Assembly: GCA_016713565.1 (NCBI GenBank) | Contig: JADJOX010000007.1 | Location: forward strand, 1,478,501 to 1,542,500 | Direction of reading: 5' to 3' | Source of the DNA: Ignavibacteriota bacterium | Lineage (GTDB): Bacteria; Bacteroidota; Ignavibacteria; Ignavibacteriales; Melioribacteraceae | Length of the DNA: 64,000 nucleotides | Shown: in pieces, positions 34,791 to 43,102 of the stretch | Layout: each line of letters opens with the position of its first letter | How positions within the stretch are numbered: position 1 is the stretch's first letter | The notes under the pieces: generated by a model | What the model saw: only the letters and a program-made list of their open reading frames with translations | The model's database searches: none | What the model was told of the DNA's origin: nothing | Program-made: the position numbers and the translations under genes

Positions 34791-36251
34791 ATGAAAATTG
34801 CATTTGCGTCAAGCGAGATAATTCCGTTTGCGAAAACCGGCGGACTTGGAGAAGTAAGCGGAACGTTGCCAATTGAATTAGCAAAATTAGGGCATGAAGT
34901 AAAAGTGTTTATGCCGAAATATTATCAGGTGAATGAGCATGAATATGGTCATCACTATGATAGTTTGATAGGTGAAATGAAAATTTCAACCGGAGGTTAT
35001 GAGCATAAAGTTCATGTTTTTTACGGTAAACTTCCTCATTCAAATGTTGACGCGTATTTTGTGCATTATCCTAACTTTTTCCACAGAAGTAAAATTTATA
35101 CAGAAGATTGGGATGAAGATGAAAGATTCATTTTATTCTCAAAAGCCGTAATTCAAATAATGCAGAAACTCGGCTGGTCGCCCGATATTGTTCACGCAAA
35201 TGATTGGCAGACCGGATTACTTCCCGTATTGTTAAGAGAAAATTATAGTTGGGATAGTTTGTTTCACAAAACAAAAACAGTTTTTACAATTCATAATATT
35301 GGTTATCAGGGAAGGTTTTCTTTGGAATCATACAAACGTGCCGGAATTCCGCCGATTCTGTATGAAAACAATGGAATTTTAGTCCACGAAAATGATTCGA
35401 ACTTTTTAAAAGCCGCAATTTTATATTCGGATGTAATAAACACCGTTAGCGAAACTTACGCAAAGGAATTACTTACTCCGGAATACGGAGCCGGAATGTA
35501 TAATTATCTTCTGCAAAGATATAATGATTATTACGGAATTTTAAATGGTGTTGATTATGAAGTTTGGAATCCCGAGGTAGATAGATATATTCCTCATAAG
35601 TATTCAATGAACGATTTGAGCGGAAAAATTAAAAACAAAGAATTTTTGTTAAATAAATTAGGTATGCCGTTTAGTGAAAATGTCCCTTTAATGGGAATTG
35701 TATCAAGATTGGTTTCGCAGAAAGGCGTTGATATAATTGTAGAAGCGCTTCCGCAATTGCTTTCTCTTGACGCGCAAATTGTAATTCTTGGAACCGGTAC
35801 AAAACATTATGAAGATATTTTCAGAGACGCGATTCAATATTATCCTCACAAAATCGGCGCATATTTTGGCTACAGTGAAGAAGCCGCACATCAAATAGAA
35901 GCAAGCGCGGATATTTTCCTAATGCCTTCACAATATGAACCGTGCGGATTGAATCAAATTTATTCGTTAAAATACGGCACTGTTCCCGTTGTTAGAAAAA
36001 CAGGTGGACTTGCGGATACGGTTCAAGATTGGAATGAATATAACGAATACGGACAGCCTATTGGCAACGGATTTTCATTTTATGAATACTCTGCAAACGC
36101 GTTTCTGCACGCGGTAAAAAGAGCAATAAATGATTTTCACAATAAACCGGTTTGGCATCAAATTCAAATGAACGGAATGATCAAGGATTATTCATGGGAG
36201 TCATCCGCAAAGAAATATGTTGAATTATATAAGCGGGCGTTGGCAAAATAA
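34791..36251 (+). CDS. glgA: Glycogen synthase (ADP-glucose type)
   Basis: The 486-residue GT5 enzyme has KTGGLGEV at residues 15-22 (Lys15 binds ADP-glucose), DIVHANDWQTGLLP near residue 130, a central HNIGYQGRFSLE near 165, GILNGVDYEVWNPEVD near 247 and the donor-site IVSRLVSQKGVD near 303. EPCGLNQIYSLKYGTVPVVRKTGGLADTV follows near residue 383. It extends alpha-1,4-glucan chains from ADP-glucose in the cytoplasm. It is flanked by a decayed gene upstream. Downstream it meets the convergent GH9-CE4 gene with a single base between stop codons, so there is no room for a normal terminator there. Confidence 0.95.
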   Translation: MKIAFASSEIIPFAKTGGLGEVSGTLPIELAKLGHEVKVFMPKYYQVNEHEYGHHYDSLIGEMKISTGGYEHKVHVFYGKLPHSNVDAYFVHYPNFFHRSKIYTEDWDEDERFILFSKAVIQIMQKLGWSPDIVHANDWQTGLLPVLLRENYSWDSLFHKTKTVFTIHNIGYQGRFSLESYKRAGIPPILYENNGILVHENDSNFLKAAILYSDVINTVSETYAKELLTPEYGAGMYNYLLQRYNDYYGILNGVDYEVWNPEVDRYIPHKYSMNDLSGKIKNKEFLLNKLGMPFSENVPLMGIVSRLVSQKGVDIIVEALPQLLSLDAQIVILGTGTKHYEDIFRDAIQYYPHKIGAYFGYSEEAAHQIEASADIFLMPSQYEPCGLNQIYSLKYGTVPVVRKTGGLADTVQDWNEYNEYGQPIGNGFSFYEYSANAFLHAVKRAINDFHNKPVWHQIQMNGMIKDYSWESSAKKYVELYKRALAK

Positions 36252-36252
36252 A

Positions 36253-38712
36253 TTACTCAATTAATTTGAACGAATAACCTTTTCCCTTAAGCGTTTCTAT
36301 CAATTCATTCATCTTGAAATAAAATTTATCCGTTCTTGATGGATGTGTTCCAATGTGAAATAATAAAATTGCTCCGTTTAAACCGCTTGCTGATTTTTTT
36401 TCAAAATCCAGAATCTTATTAAATATTTGTTCGCTTGATAAATATTTATCATTCATATCGGGAGTTGTATAATCCGCATTTGAAAATGTACCCGGGGTAA
36501 AATTAATTAATTTAAGTCCAAGTTCATTTGTCCACTTGCTTATTTGGGAATTGTACCATTCGTAAGGCGGTAAAAACAATTTTGAATTATCTTTAGTTAT
36601 GCCAAATTTTTCCATTTCAGAATAATTATTTTTTAAGTCGGAAATAAATTCATCTTTTGTAACTAATAAAGAATCTCTGTTTTGCCAATCCGCGTATAAC
36701 AAATGCTTATCGGAATGAGCGCCGATATAATTTCCATTTTGTTTTAAATTTGATATCAGATTTGCGTTTTGCGGATCTCTGAAAAAATCTCCGGTAAAAA
36801 AGAAATGCGCATTTACAGAATTTTCATATAGTAAATTTGAAATAAAATTTCCGCCGTCATTATAATCTCCGCCGGTAAAAACCAAATAAATATTTTTCTT
36901 AGATGTATCTAATCTAATTATTCCGCCTTCGTCATAAGTATTATTTTTTAACTCATCTGAATTTTCCATTGATGACAAATAATAAGCCAAACTCGCGGTT
37001 CCGTCCATTGTAGGTTCGTTTGTTGAATAATCACCGTAATCGTCATGGTAAACAACTAAGTCTGATTGAAATTCGGAATACTCATCTTCGGAATATAATT
37101 TTAATCCACGCAGCTTATTAAATATTGAAGAGTAAACGGGACCATCAACCAAACCGCCGTCAATTTTAAAATTAAAAGCTGCTGTAAAAGCCGAATGAGG
37201 ATCAATTGGAAAATCAGAATGTTCCGGAAAACCAACAATCATACTTGTTCCCCATGGATTGCATCCGAATAACCAATCTCTCAAGGAAGCTTCCATTTCA
37301 TCAAATGTATTATCACCCGTTAATTCATTATAAAGCCTAATTTGAGTTAATATAGCGGCAACCAAATTATTTGAACACCAGATGAAGGGAACTCCAAAAA
37401 AGTATGGATTGGAAATTCCCTTTTTATAAACTTTTTCAATTCCTTTTTTCATATAATTGATGAAATTATTTCTTGAAACGCTGTCTTGCAATTCAGCATT
37501 AAGGAAATGGCCTAAATTAACAAACGGATACCATTGATAATGTCTTGCGGTATCGGCTCCCATCCAAGGTGTAATCTGCTCAATTTCACCCCAATATTTT
37601 GCTTCGTTCAGGTAATTATTATCATTAAACGATTTTGCCAATTGAACCGCCGCCAATTCCATATCATCCGTGTAATTATCTTCTTCATAAAAGTAAGGAG
37701 AAACATTTGAGGCTGTTTGACAAACACCGAGATCGGTTTTTGCAAAGCTAAAAGCTTCTGCCGATTTTTGTCTTATTTTCTTTGAAAATTCAGGGTAATA
37801 ATTTTTTAACAGATCCGAACCAAGCGCAAACGCGTAAGCAAATTTTGCGGCTGTAGAAGAAACACCGGTAGTTCTGTTTTTGTAATTTGCCAAACCTTGA
37901 GATTTTCCCGTTACAAAATAAACAGGTCTTTCCAATCCCTTTCCGTAACTTACGGAATCCAAAGTCGGTAAAGTAAATTTCCTATGATCTCTATCATCCG
38001 CAATTTGGTTATACATTATTCCTCTTTCGGGATTCATTTTATCTAACCAATACAAGCCCCATTTTGCTTCATCCAAAATATCTGGAATTCCATTTTTTCC
38101 CGGATCGCCGTTCTTGTCAAAGAAATCACCAAATACATTAGGATTTTGCTGATATGCAAATAACATTTGATATATTGCGTTTGCGGAAGTAGTAACGTAT
38201 TGAAGATAATCCGACGCATCATGCCAGCCGCCGGTTACGTTAATATGTATTGAATCAAAACCCGGACGATCGACAATAAATCCATCATGAACATGGCAAG
38301 AATCTTTTAAGAATGGATTGTATCCGCATCTTTGCTGTCTCATATATTTCAATATAAAATCCGCCGAACCGCTGTAAATGCTTTCATCAATAACAAAAGC
38401 GGGAGAAATAACATCTTTAACTTTTATGAAATATTTACCCGAAGTTCGAAAATCACTAAAATATAATCTGAAATTTTTCTTAAACGACGAATATGTTCCA
38501 AATTCCTTAAACTGTTTTCCGGTATAAACAGTTTTATTTGAAATCGCATCTATAATTTCGAATTCATCTATTTTTATCTCAATTTTAGACGATAAAACGG
38601 CAATTTTTGTCGAGTTTGGTTTATAGCCAAGTTGATTTATTCTAATCCAGCTTTGCGAATATGCGCTTGTTAAACAAATAAAAAATATTAAAATTGATTG
38701 GATTCTTTTCAT
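36253..38712 (-). CDS. Secreted GH9 glycosidase fused to a CE4/NodB polysaccharide deacetylase domain
   Basis: The 819-residue protein (start at ATG 38712; ATG 38724 also possible) has a signal peptide. An Ig-like CelD_N domain follows (residues about 20-110, WIRINQLGYKPNSTKIAVL), then a GH9 six-hairpin domain with the catalytic-base motif GGWHDASDY near residue 165 and the proton donor in NEPTMDGTASLAYYL near residue 567. A NodB-like domain follows (residues about 610-819) with FTGGDYNDGGNF in place of TFDDG, AHSDKH (HxxxH) near residue 667, LFLPPYEWYN and a late LFHIGTHPSRTDKFY. GH9 enzymes cleave beta-1,4-glucans or exo-act on glucosamine oligosaccharides. The fused deacetylase suggests a substrate with acetyl groups, such as chitin-derived or exopolysaccharide material. 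Substrate is inferred. Confidence 0.85.
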   Translation of the reverse strand: MKRIQSILIFFICLTSAYSQSWIRINQLGYKPNSTKIAVLSSKIEIKIDEFEIIDAISNKTVYTGKQFKEFGTYSSFKKNFRLYFSDFRTSGKYFIKVKDVISPAFVIDESIYSGSADFILKYMRQQRCGYNPFLKDSCHVHDGFIVDRPGFDSIHINVTGGWHDASDYLQYVTTSANAIYQMLFAYQQNPNVFGDFFDKNGDPGKNGIPDILDEAKWGLYWLDKMNPERGIMYNQIADDRDHRKFTLPTLDSVSYGKGLERPVYFVTGKSQGLANYKNRTTGVSSTAAKFAYAFALGSDLLKNYYPEFSKKIRQKSAEAFSFAKTDLGVCQTASNVSPYFYEEDNYTDDMELAAVQLAKSFNDNNYLNEAKYWGEIEQITPWMGADTARHYQWYPFVNLGHFLNAELQDSVSRNNFINYMKKGIEKVYKKGISNPYFFGVPFIWCSNNLVAAILTQIRLYNELTGDNTFDEMEASLRDWLFGCNPWGTSMIVGFPEHSDFPIDPHSAFTAAFNFKIDGGLVDGPVYSSIFNKLRGLKLYSEDEYSEFQSDLVVYHDDYGDYSTNEPTMDGTASLAYYLSSMENSDELKNNTYDEGGIIRLDTSKKNIYLVFTGGDYNDGGNFISNLLYENSVNAHFFFTGDFFRDPQNANLISNLKQNGNYIGAHSDKHLLYADWQNRDSLLVTKDEFISDLKNNYSEMEKFGITKDNSKLFLPPYEWYNSQISKWTNELGLKLINFTPGTFSNADYTTPDMNDKYLSSEQIFNKILDFEKKSASGLNGAILLFHIGTHPSRTDKFYFKMNELIETLKGKGYSFKLIE

Positions 38713-38874
38713 ATCTGAATACATTTTATTACTGAAAATTTAATTGTGATGTTATCTTATGATCTAAAATTATTGAATGACTTTCTTGTAACTTAATAAT
38801 CCCTCAGAAATTTATTGATTATTTCTTAATTTAATTACATTAAAAAAAATAATTTAACATTTTCTGGAGCAAAA

Positions 38875-40992
38875 ATGCTTTTTGGGAGAATTATGGTCTT
38901 AATTGGCTCTTTACTTTTAATTACAGCTTGCGGTCAAAATACAAATACGGAAAAGGAAGAAAATCCCTTGTTGAGCGAATGGCAAACTCCTTTTGAAACT
39001 CCTCCATTTGATAAAATTAAAAACGAACATTATTTGCCGGCTTATAAAGAAGCTTTGAAGATTCATGAAGAAGAAATACAGAAAATTATAAATAATTCAG
39101 AAGCACCCAATTTTGAAAACACAATAGTAGCATTGGATAATTCCGGTGAATTGCTGAAAAGAGTAAATAAAGTTTTCTCAGCGATGGAAGGCTCAATGAA
39201 CGATGAGAAAATTCAAGCAATATCCAATGAGATTGCCCCCATTTTAACCCAGCATGAAGACAATATTAATCTTAACGAAAAATTATTTGAAAGAGTAAAA
39301 GAAGTTTACGGCAATAAAGAAAACTTTAACTTGAATACAGAACAATTAAAATTGTTGGAGCTGTATTATAAAGATTTTATCCGCGGCGGAGCGAATCTTG
39401 ATGAAAAGCAAAAAGCCGAATTTAGAAAAGTAAATGAAGAATTGGCTTTATTAAACCTTAAATATGGTGAGAACGTTTTAAAAGAAACAAATAAGTTTGA
39501 ACTTATCATTGATAATGAAAAAGATTTGGAAGGATTGCCGGAAAGCGTAATTTCTGCAGCGGCAGAAACCGCAAAAGAAAAAGGTATGGATGATAAATGG
39601 ATTTTCACAATTCAAAAACCAAGCATGATACCATTTCTTCAATATTCAAAAAATAGAAATTTGAGAGAAAAAATTTACAAAGCATATTTTATGCAGGGCG
39701 ATAACAACGATTCGCTTGATAATAAAAATTTAATTACAAAAATTGTTAAATTAAGATTGCAGCGCGCCAATATTCTTGGATATAAAAATCATGCGGAATA
39801 TGTGCTCGAAGAACAAATGGCAAAAAATCCCGCAAATGTTTACGAACTGCTAAATAAACTTTGGAAACCCGCGCTTAAAAGAGCTTCAGCAGAAAGAGAT
39901 GAAATGCAAAAATTAATTTATGCCGAAGGAAATAAATTTAAATTGGAATCGTGGGATTGGTGGTACTACGCCGAAAAAGTCAAAAAAGCAAAATATGATT
40001 TGGATGAAGAACAGCTGCGCCCTTATTTTCAAGTAGAAAATGTTATTAACGGAGTTTTCGGATTGGCAACAAAGTTATGGGGAATTCAATTCGTGGAAAG
40101 AAATGATATTGCCAAATATCATCCCGAGGTGAAAGTTTTTGAAGTTAAGGAAAATGACGGAAAGCATATTGGTATTTTATATACAGATTATTATCCAAGA
40201 GCAAGCAAGCGTGGCGGCGCGTGGATGGATGAATTCCGAAGACAACATAAAATAAACGGAAAAATGATAACACCTTTAATTTATAACGTAGGAAATTTTT
40301 CAAAACCTACCGCGGATAAACCGGCGCTTTTAAGTTTGGATGAAGTAAATACACTGTTTCATGAATTTGGACACGCGCTTCACGGTTTGCTATCAAACTG
40401 CACATATGAATCTGTTGCCGCAACAGAAACGCCGAGAGATTTTGTTGAATTTCCATCGCAGGTTATGGAAAACTGGGCATTGCATCCTGATGTTTTAAAA
40501 ACTTACGCAAAACACTATAAAACCGGCGAAGTAATTCCAGATGAATTAGTTAAAAAATTGGAAAATGCTAAATTATTCAATCAAGGATTTGAAACCGTAG
40601 AATATTTAGCGGCTTCATTTTTAGATATGGACTGGCATACAATTTCAGAAGATGTAAATATTAATGTAGATCAGTTTGAAAAAGAATCAATGGGTAAAAT
40701 TGGATTAATAAACGAGATTATTCCTCGATATAGAAGTACATATTTCAGACATATATTTTCCGGAGATTATTCATCCGGATATTACAGCTACATTTGGTCG
40801 GCGGTATTGGATTCGGATGCATTTGACGCGTTTGAAAAGACCGGTAATGTTTTTGATCCGGAACTTGCGAAAAAATATCGTCAATTTATTTTATCAGCCG
40901 GCGGATCGGATGATTCAATGGTATTGTACAGAAAGTTCAGAGGCTCTGATCCATCAATTGAACCTTTGCTAATTAAAAGAGGTTTGAATTAA
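38875..40992 (+). CDS. M3 family peptidyl-dipeptidase (Dcp-like) lipoprotein
   Basis: The 705-residue protein has a lipoprotein signal (MVLIGSLLLITAC, lipobox Cys near residue 19) and the M3 fold: a long helical N-terminus (LSEWQTPFETPPFDKIKNEHYLPAY), LQRANILGYKNHAEY near residue 297, GAWMDEFRRQ near 450 and the zinc motif HEFGHALHG near residue 496, with the third ligand Glu further on. ESMGKIGLINEIIPRYRSTYFRHIFSGDYSSGYYSYIW near 610 matches Dcp/oligopeptidase A. It removes dipeptides from peptide C-termini; the lipid anchor places it in the periplasm. A GGAG site precedes the ATG at 38875. KtrB begins six bases downstream, but no functional link is obvious. Confidence 0.93.
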   Translation: MLFGRIMVLIGSLLLITACGQNTNTEKEENPLLSEWQTPFETPPFDKIKNEHYLPAYKEALKIHEEEIQKIINNSEAPNFENTIVALDNSGELLKRVNKVFSAMEGSMNDEKIQAISNEIAPILTQHEDNINLNEKLFERVKEVYGNKENFNLNTEQLKLLELYYKDFIRGGANLDEKQKAEFRKVNEELALLNLKYGENVLKETNKFELIIDNEKDLEGLPESVISAAAETAKEKGMDDKWIFTIQKPSMIPFLQYSKNRNLREKIYKAYFMQGDNNDSLDNKNLITKIVKLRLQRANILGYKNHAEYVLEEQMAKNPANVYELLNKLWKPALKRASAERDEMQKLIYAEGNKFKLESWDWWYYAEKVKKAKYDLDEEQLRPYFQVENVINGVFGLATKLWGIQFVERNDIAKYHPEVKVFEVKENDGKHIGILYTDYYPRASKRGGAWMDEFRRQHKINGKMITPLIYNVGNFSKPTADKPALLSLDEVNTLFHEFGHALHGLLSNCTYESVAATETPRDFVEFPSQVMENWALHPDVLKTYAKHYKTGEVIPDELVKKLENAKLFNQGFETVEYLAASFLDMDWHTISEDVNINVDQFEKESMGKIGLINEIIPRYRSTYFRHIFSGDYSSGYYSYIWSAVLDSDAFDAFEKTGNVFDPELAKKYRQFILSAGGSDDSMVLYRKFRGSDPSIEPLLIKRGLN

Positions 40993-40998
40993 AATTTT

Positions 40999-42375
40999 AT
41001 GCTGAAATTTGCTGATTTATATGATAGATTTACCCATAAGTTCAGTCCACAGGCATTTTTAGTATTTTCATTTTTTGCTGTAATTATGACTGGGGCAATT
41101 CTTTTGATGCAGCCTTTTTCATTAAGAGGTCATGAAATTTCATTTATTGATTCTCTTTTTACGGCTACTTCGGCTACTTGCGTTACCGGATTGACTGTTG
41201 TTGATACCGCAACCAAATTTTCACTTATTGGAAAAATTATTCTCTTAGCATTAATGCAATTAGGCGGAATTGGAGTTATGTCATTTTCCGTACTTTTTCT
41301 TTTTTTTCTTAAAGGAAAATTCGGCATTGGCAGCAGGGAAATTATTCAAGAGACAATTTCATTCTTTAATACGCAGGACCTTAAATCATTATTAAAATCG
41401 GTTTTCATCTACACAATAGTTATAGAGTCTATCGGGGCAATTTTACTTACTGCAAGATTTTGTTTTTATTTTTCGTTTTGGGACGCTCTTTTTGCCGGAA
41501 TTTTTCATTCAATTTCCGCTTTTTGCAATGCCGGATTCAGCAATTTTGCAACAAACTTGGTTAATTTTCAAACGGATTATTATATCAATATTATTGTTTC
41601 TATTCTAATATTTTTGGGAGGTATTGGATTCATTGTTCTATATGAACTGAAACAGTCATTTGCAAAAAAGAATGGATTGAGAAAATTATCATTGCACACA
41701 AAGGTTGTTCTGCAAGTTTCTGTATTTTTAATTTTTATTGGTGCAATTTTAATTTTTGTTTTTGATAATAACGTTGCGTTAAAAGGTATGGATCTGCAAA
41801 CTAAAATTATAGCATCAATATTTCACTCGGTTTCCTCAAGAACCGCAGGTTTTAATACAATTGATATATATAATTTATCAATGCCTTCAATTTTTACGAT
41901 TATTACTTTAATGTTTATTGGAGCTTCTCCGGCTTCAACCGGGGGCGGAGTTAAAACTACAACGGTTGCCGTAATAATCGCTTTCATTCGTTCCAGAGTA
42001 AAAGATTCACGAAATGTTAATTTGAAATATACAACGCTGCCTTTTCAAGTTATTTCAAAAACAGTTATAATTTTGGCATTTGCTATAACAATAATTGTAA
42101 TTTCTTCCTTTATACTCACAATTACAGAAATGGAGCACATTCCTTTCAATTCTAATAGTGATGAATTCATGCAATTATTTTTTGAAACTGTTTCAGCTTT
42201 CGGTACAGTAGGTTTATCAACGGGAATAACAGCGGCTTTGTCAGTATATGGAAAAATTGTTTTGGTAATTTTAATGTTTGCCGGCAGAGTCGGACCATTA
42301 ACAATGGCATCGCTTGTCGGTTCTAAAGAAATAGTAGATATCAGATATGCAGAAGATAATATTTTAGTAGGGTAA
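40999..42375 (+). CDS. ktrB: Potassium uptake channel subunit, KtrB/TrkH family
   Basis: The 458-residue membrane protein has the four-repeat M1-P-M2 layout of K+ transporters of the Trk/Ktr/HKT superfamily. The selectivity-filter loops are seen in order: TSATCVTGLT near residue 55, FCNAGFSN near 174, SSRTAGFN near 284 and FGTVGLSTG near 400. Each carries the key Gly. At this length, without the extra N-terminal helices of E. coli TrkH, it fits KtrB. The cytoplasmic partner KtrA is encoded three bases downstream, so the two form a complex that imports K+ (Na+-linked in KtrAB). It follows the M3 peptidase gene by six bases. Confidence 0.93.
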   Translation: MLKFADLYDRFTHKFSPQAFLVFSFFAVIMTGAILLMQPFSLRGHEISFIDSLFTATSATCVTGLTVVDTATKFSLIGKIILLALMQLGGIGVMSFSVLFLFFLKGKFGIGSREIIQETISFFNTQDLKSLLKSVFIYTIVIESIGAILLTARFCFYFSFWDALFAGIFHSISAFCNAGFSNFATNLVNFQTDYYINIIVSILIFLGGIGFIVLYELKQSFAKKNGLRKLSLHTKVVLQVSVFLIFIGAILIFVFDNNVALKGMDLQTKIIASIFHSVSSRTAGFNTIDIYNLSMPSIFTIITLMFIGASPASTGGGVKTTTVAVIIAFIRSRVKDSRNVNLKYTTLPFQVISKTVIILAFAITIIVISSFILTITEMEHIPFNSNSDEFMQLFFETVSAFGTVGLSTGITAALSVYGKIVLVILMFAGRVGPLTMASLVGSKEIVDIRYAEDNILVG

Positions 42376-42378
42376 AAA

Positions 42379-43035
42379 ATGAAAAACATAGCAATAATTG
42401 GATTGAGCAGTTTTGGTTATTATTTATGTGAAGCGCTCAACGAACACGGGTTCAATCTTATGGCAATTGATATTAAGCCTGATTTGGTAAACCAAGTAAA
42501 ACCATTTGTAAGAAAAGCTGTAATTGGAGACGCACGTGATAAAAATTTTTTAATTCAGCTTGGCATTGCTGATTTTGATACTGTAATTATTTCCGTTGGA
42601 AGCAAAATGGATACAAGCATTTTAATTACTTTATACATGAAGGAATTAAAAATAAGCGAAATTATTGCAAAAGCAATTAATGAAGATCATGCAAAAATTT
42701 TGGAAAGAATTGGCGCAACAAGAATTATTTTTCCGGAAAGAGATATGGGAATTAGAATGGCGCACACAATTGCGTCTCCTAATTTTTTGGAATTTATTCC
42801 GCTAACCGAAGGATTTAGCTTGATAGAAGTAAGTCCGACTAGAGATTGGATTGGTAAAAAATTAAAAGATATTGATATAAGAAGAAAATATAAAGTACAA
42901 ATTTCGATGGTGAGAGAAATCATTCCGCCAAGAGTCGTTATTCCGGATGGAGAATTCGTTTTAAAGGACAGCGATATTCTCTACATAATTGGCGATAACG
43001 AAAGTATTAACGCGCTTCAGGAAGATATAACGTAA
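42379..43035 (+). CDS. ktrA: Cytoplasmic regulatory subunit of potassium uptake, KtrA type
   Basis: The 218-residue protein has one RCK_N (TrkA_N) Rossmann domain (residues 2-120; IIGLSSFGYYLCEAL, GDARDKNFL, LGIADFDTVIISVG) and one RCK_C domain (residues 135-218; SLIEVSPTRDWIGKKLKDIDIRRKYKVQ, LKDSDILYIIGDN). A single pair of domains is the KtrA layout (TrkA of E. coli has two). The Rossmann loop is GLSSFG rather than GxGxxG, a usual variant in KtrA. It forms an octameric ring that gates KtrB in response to ATP or ADP. A very strong hairpin terminator follows at 43044-43093. Confidence 0.92.
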   Translation: MKNIAIIGLSSFGYYLCEALNEHGFNLMAIDIKPDLVNQVKPFVRKAVIGDARDKNFLIQLGIADFDTVIISVGSKMDTSILITLYMKELKISEIIAKAINEDHAKILERIGATRIIFPERDMGIRMAHTIASPNFLEFIPLTEGFSLIEVSPTRDWIGKKLKDIDIRRKYKVQISMVREIIPPRVVIPDGEFVLKDSDILYIIGDNESINALQEDIT

Positions 43036-43043
43036 AAAATATC

Positions 43044-43093
43044 TTTGAAAATGTTAATGTGAAATATTATTTCAATTCATTAACATTTTCAAA
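43044..43093. terminator. Long bidirectional terminator hairpin
   Basis: TTTGAAAATGTTAATG (43044-43059) and CATTAACATTTTCAAA (43078-43093) are a perfect 16-bp inverted repeat. The 18-base loop holds a second palindrome (TGAAATA/TATTTCA). It lies between the ends of the convergent ktrA (43035) and GH78 (43103) genes and is likely to stop both. Confidence 0.85.
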
Positions 43094-43102
43094 TAGTATT
43101 AT

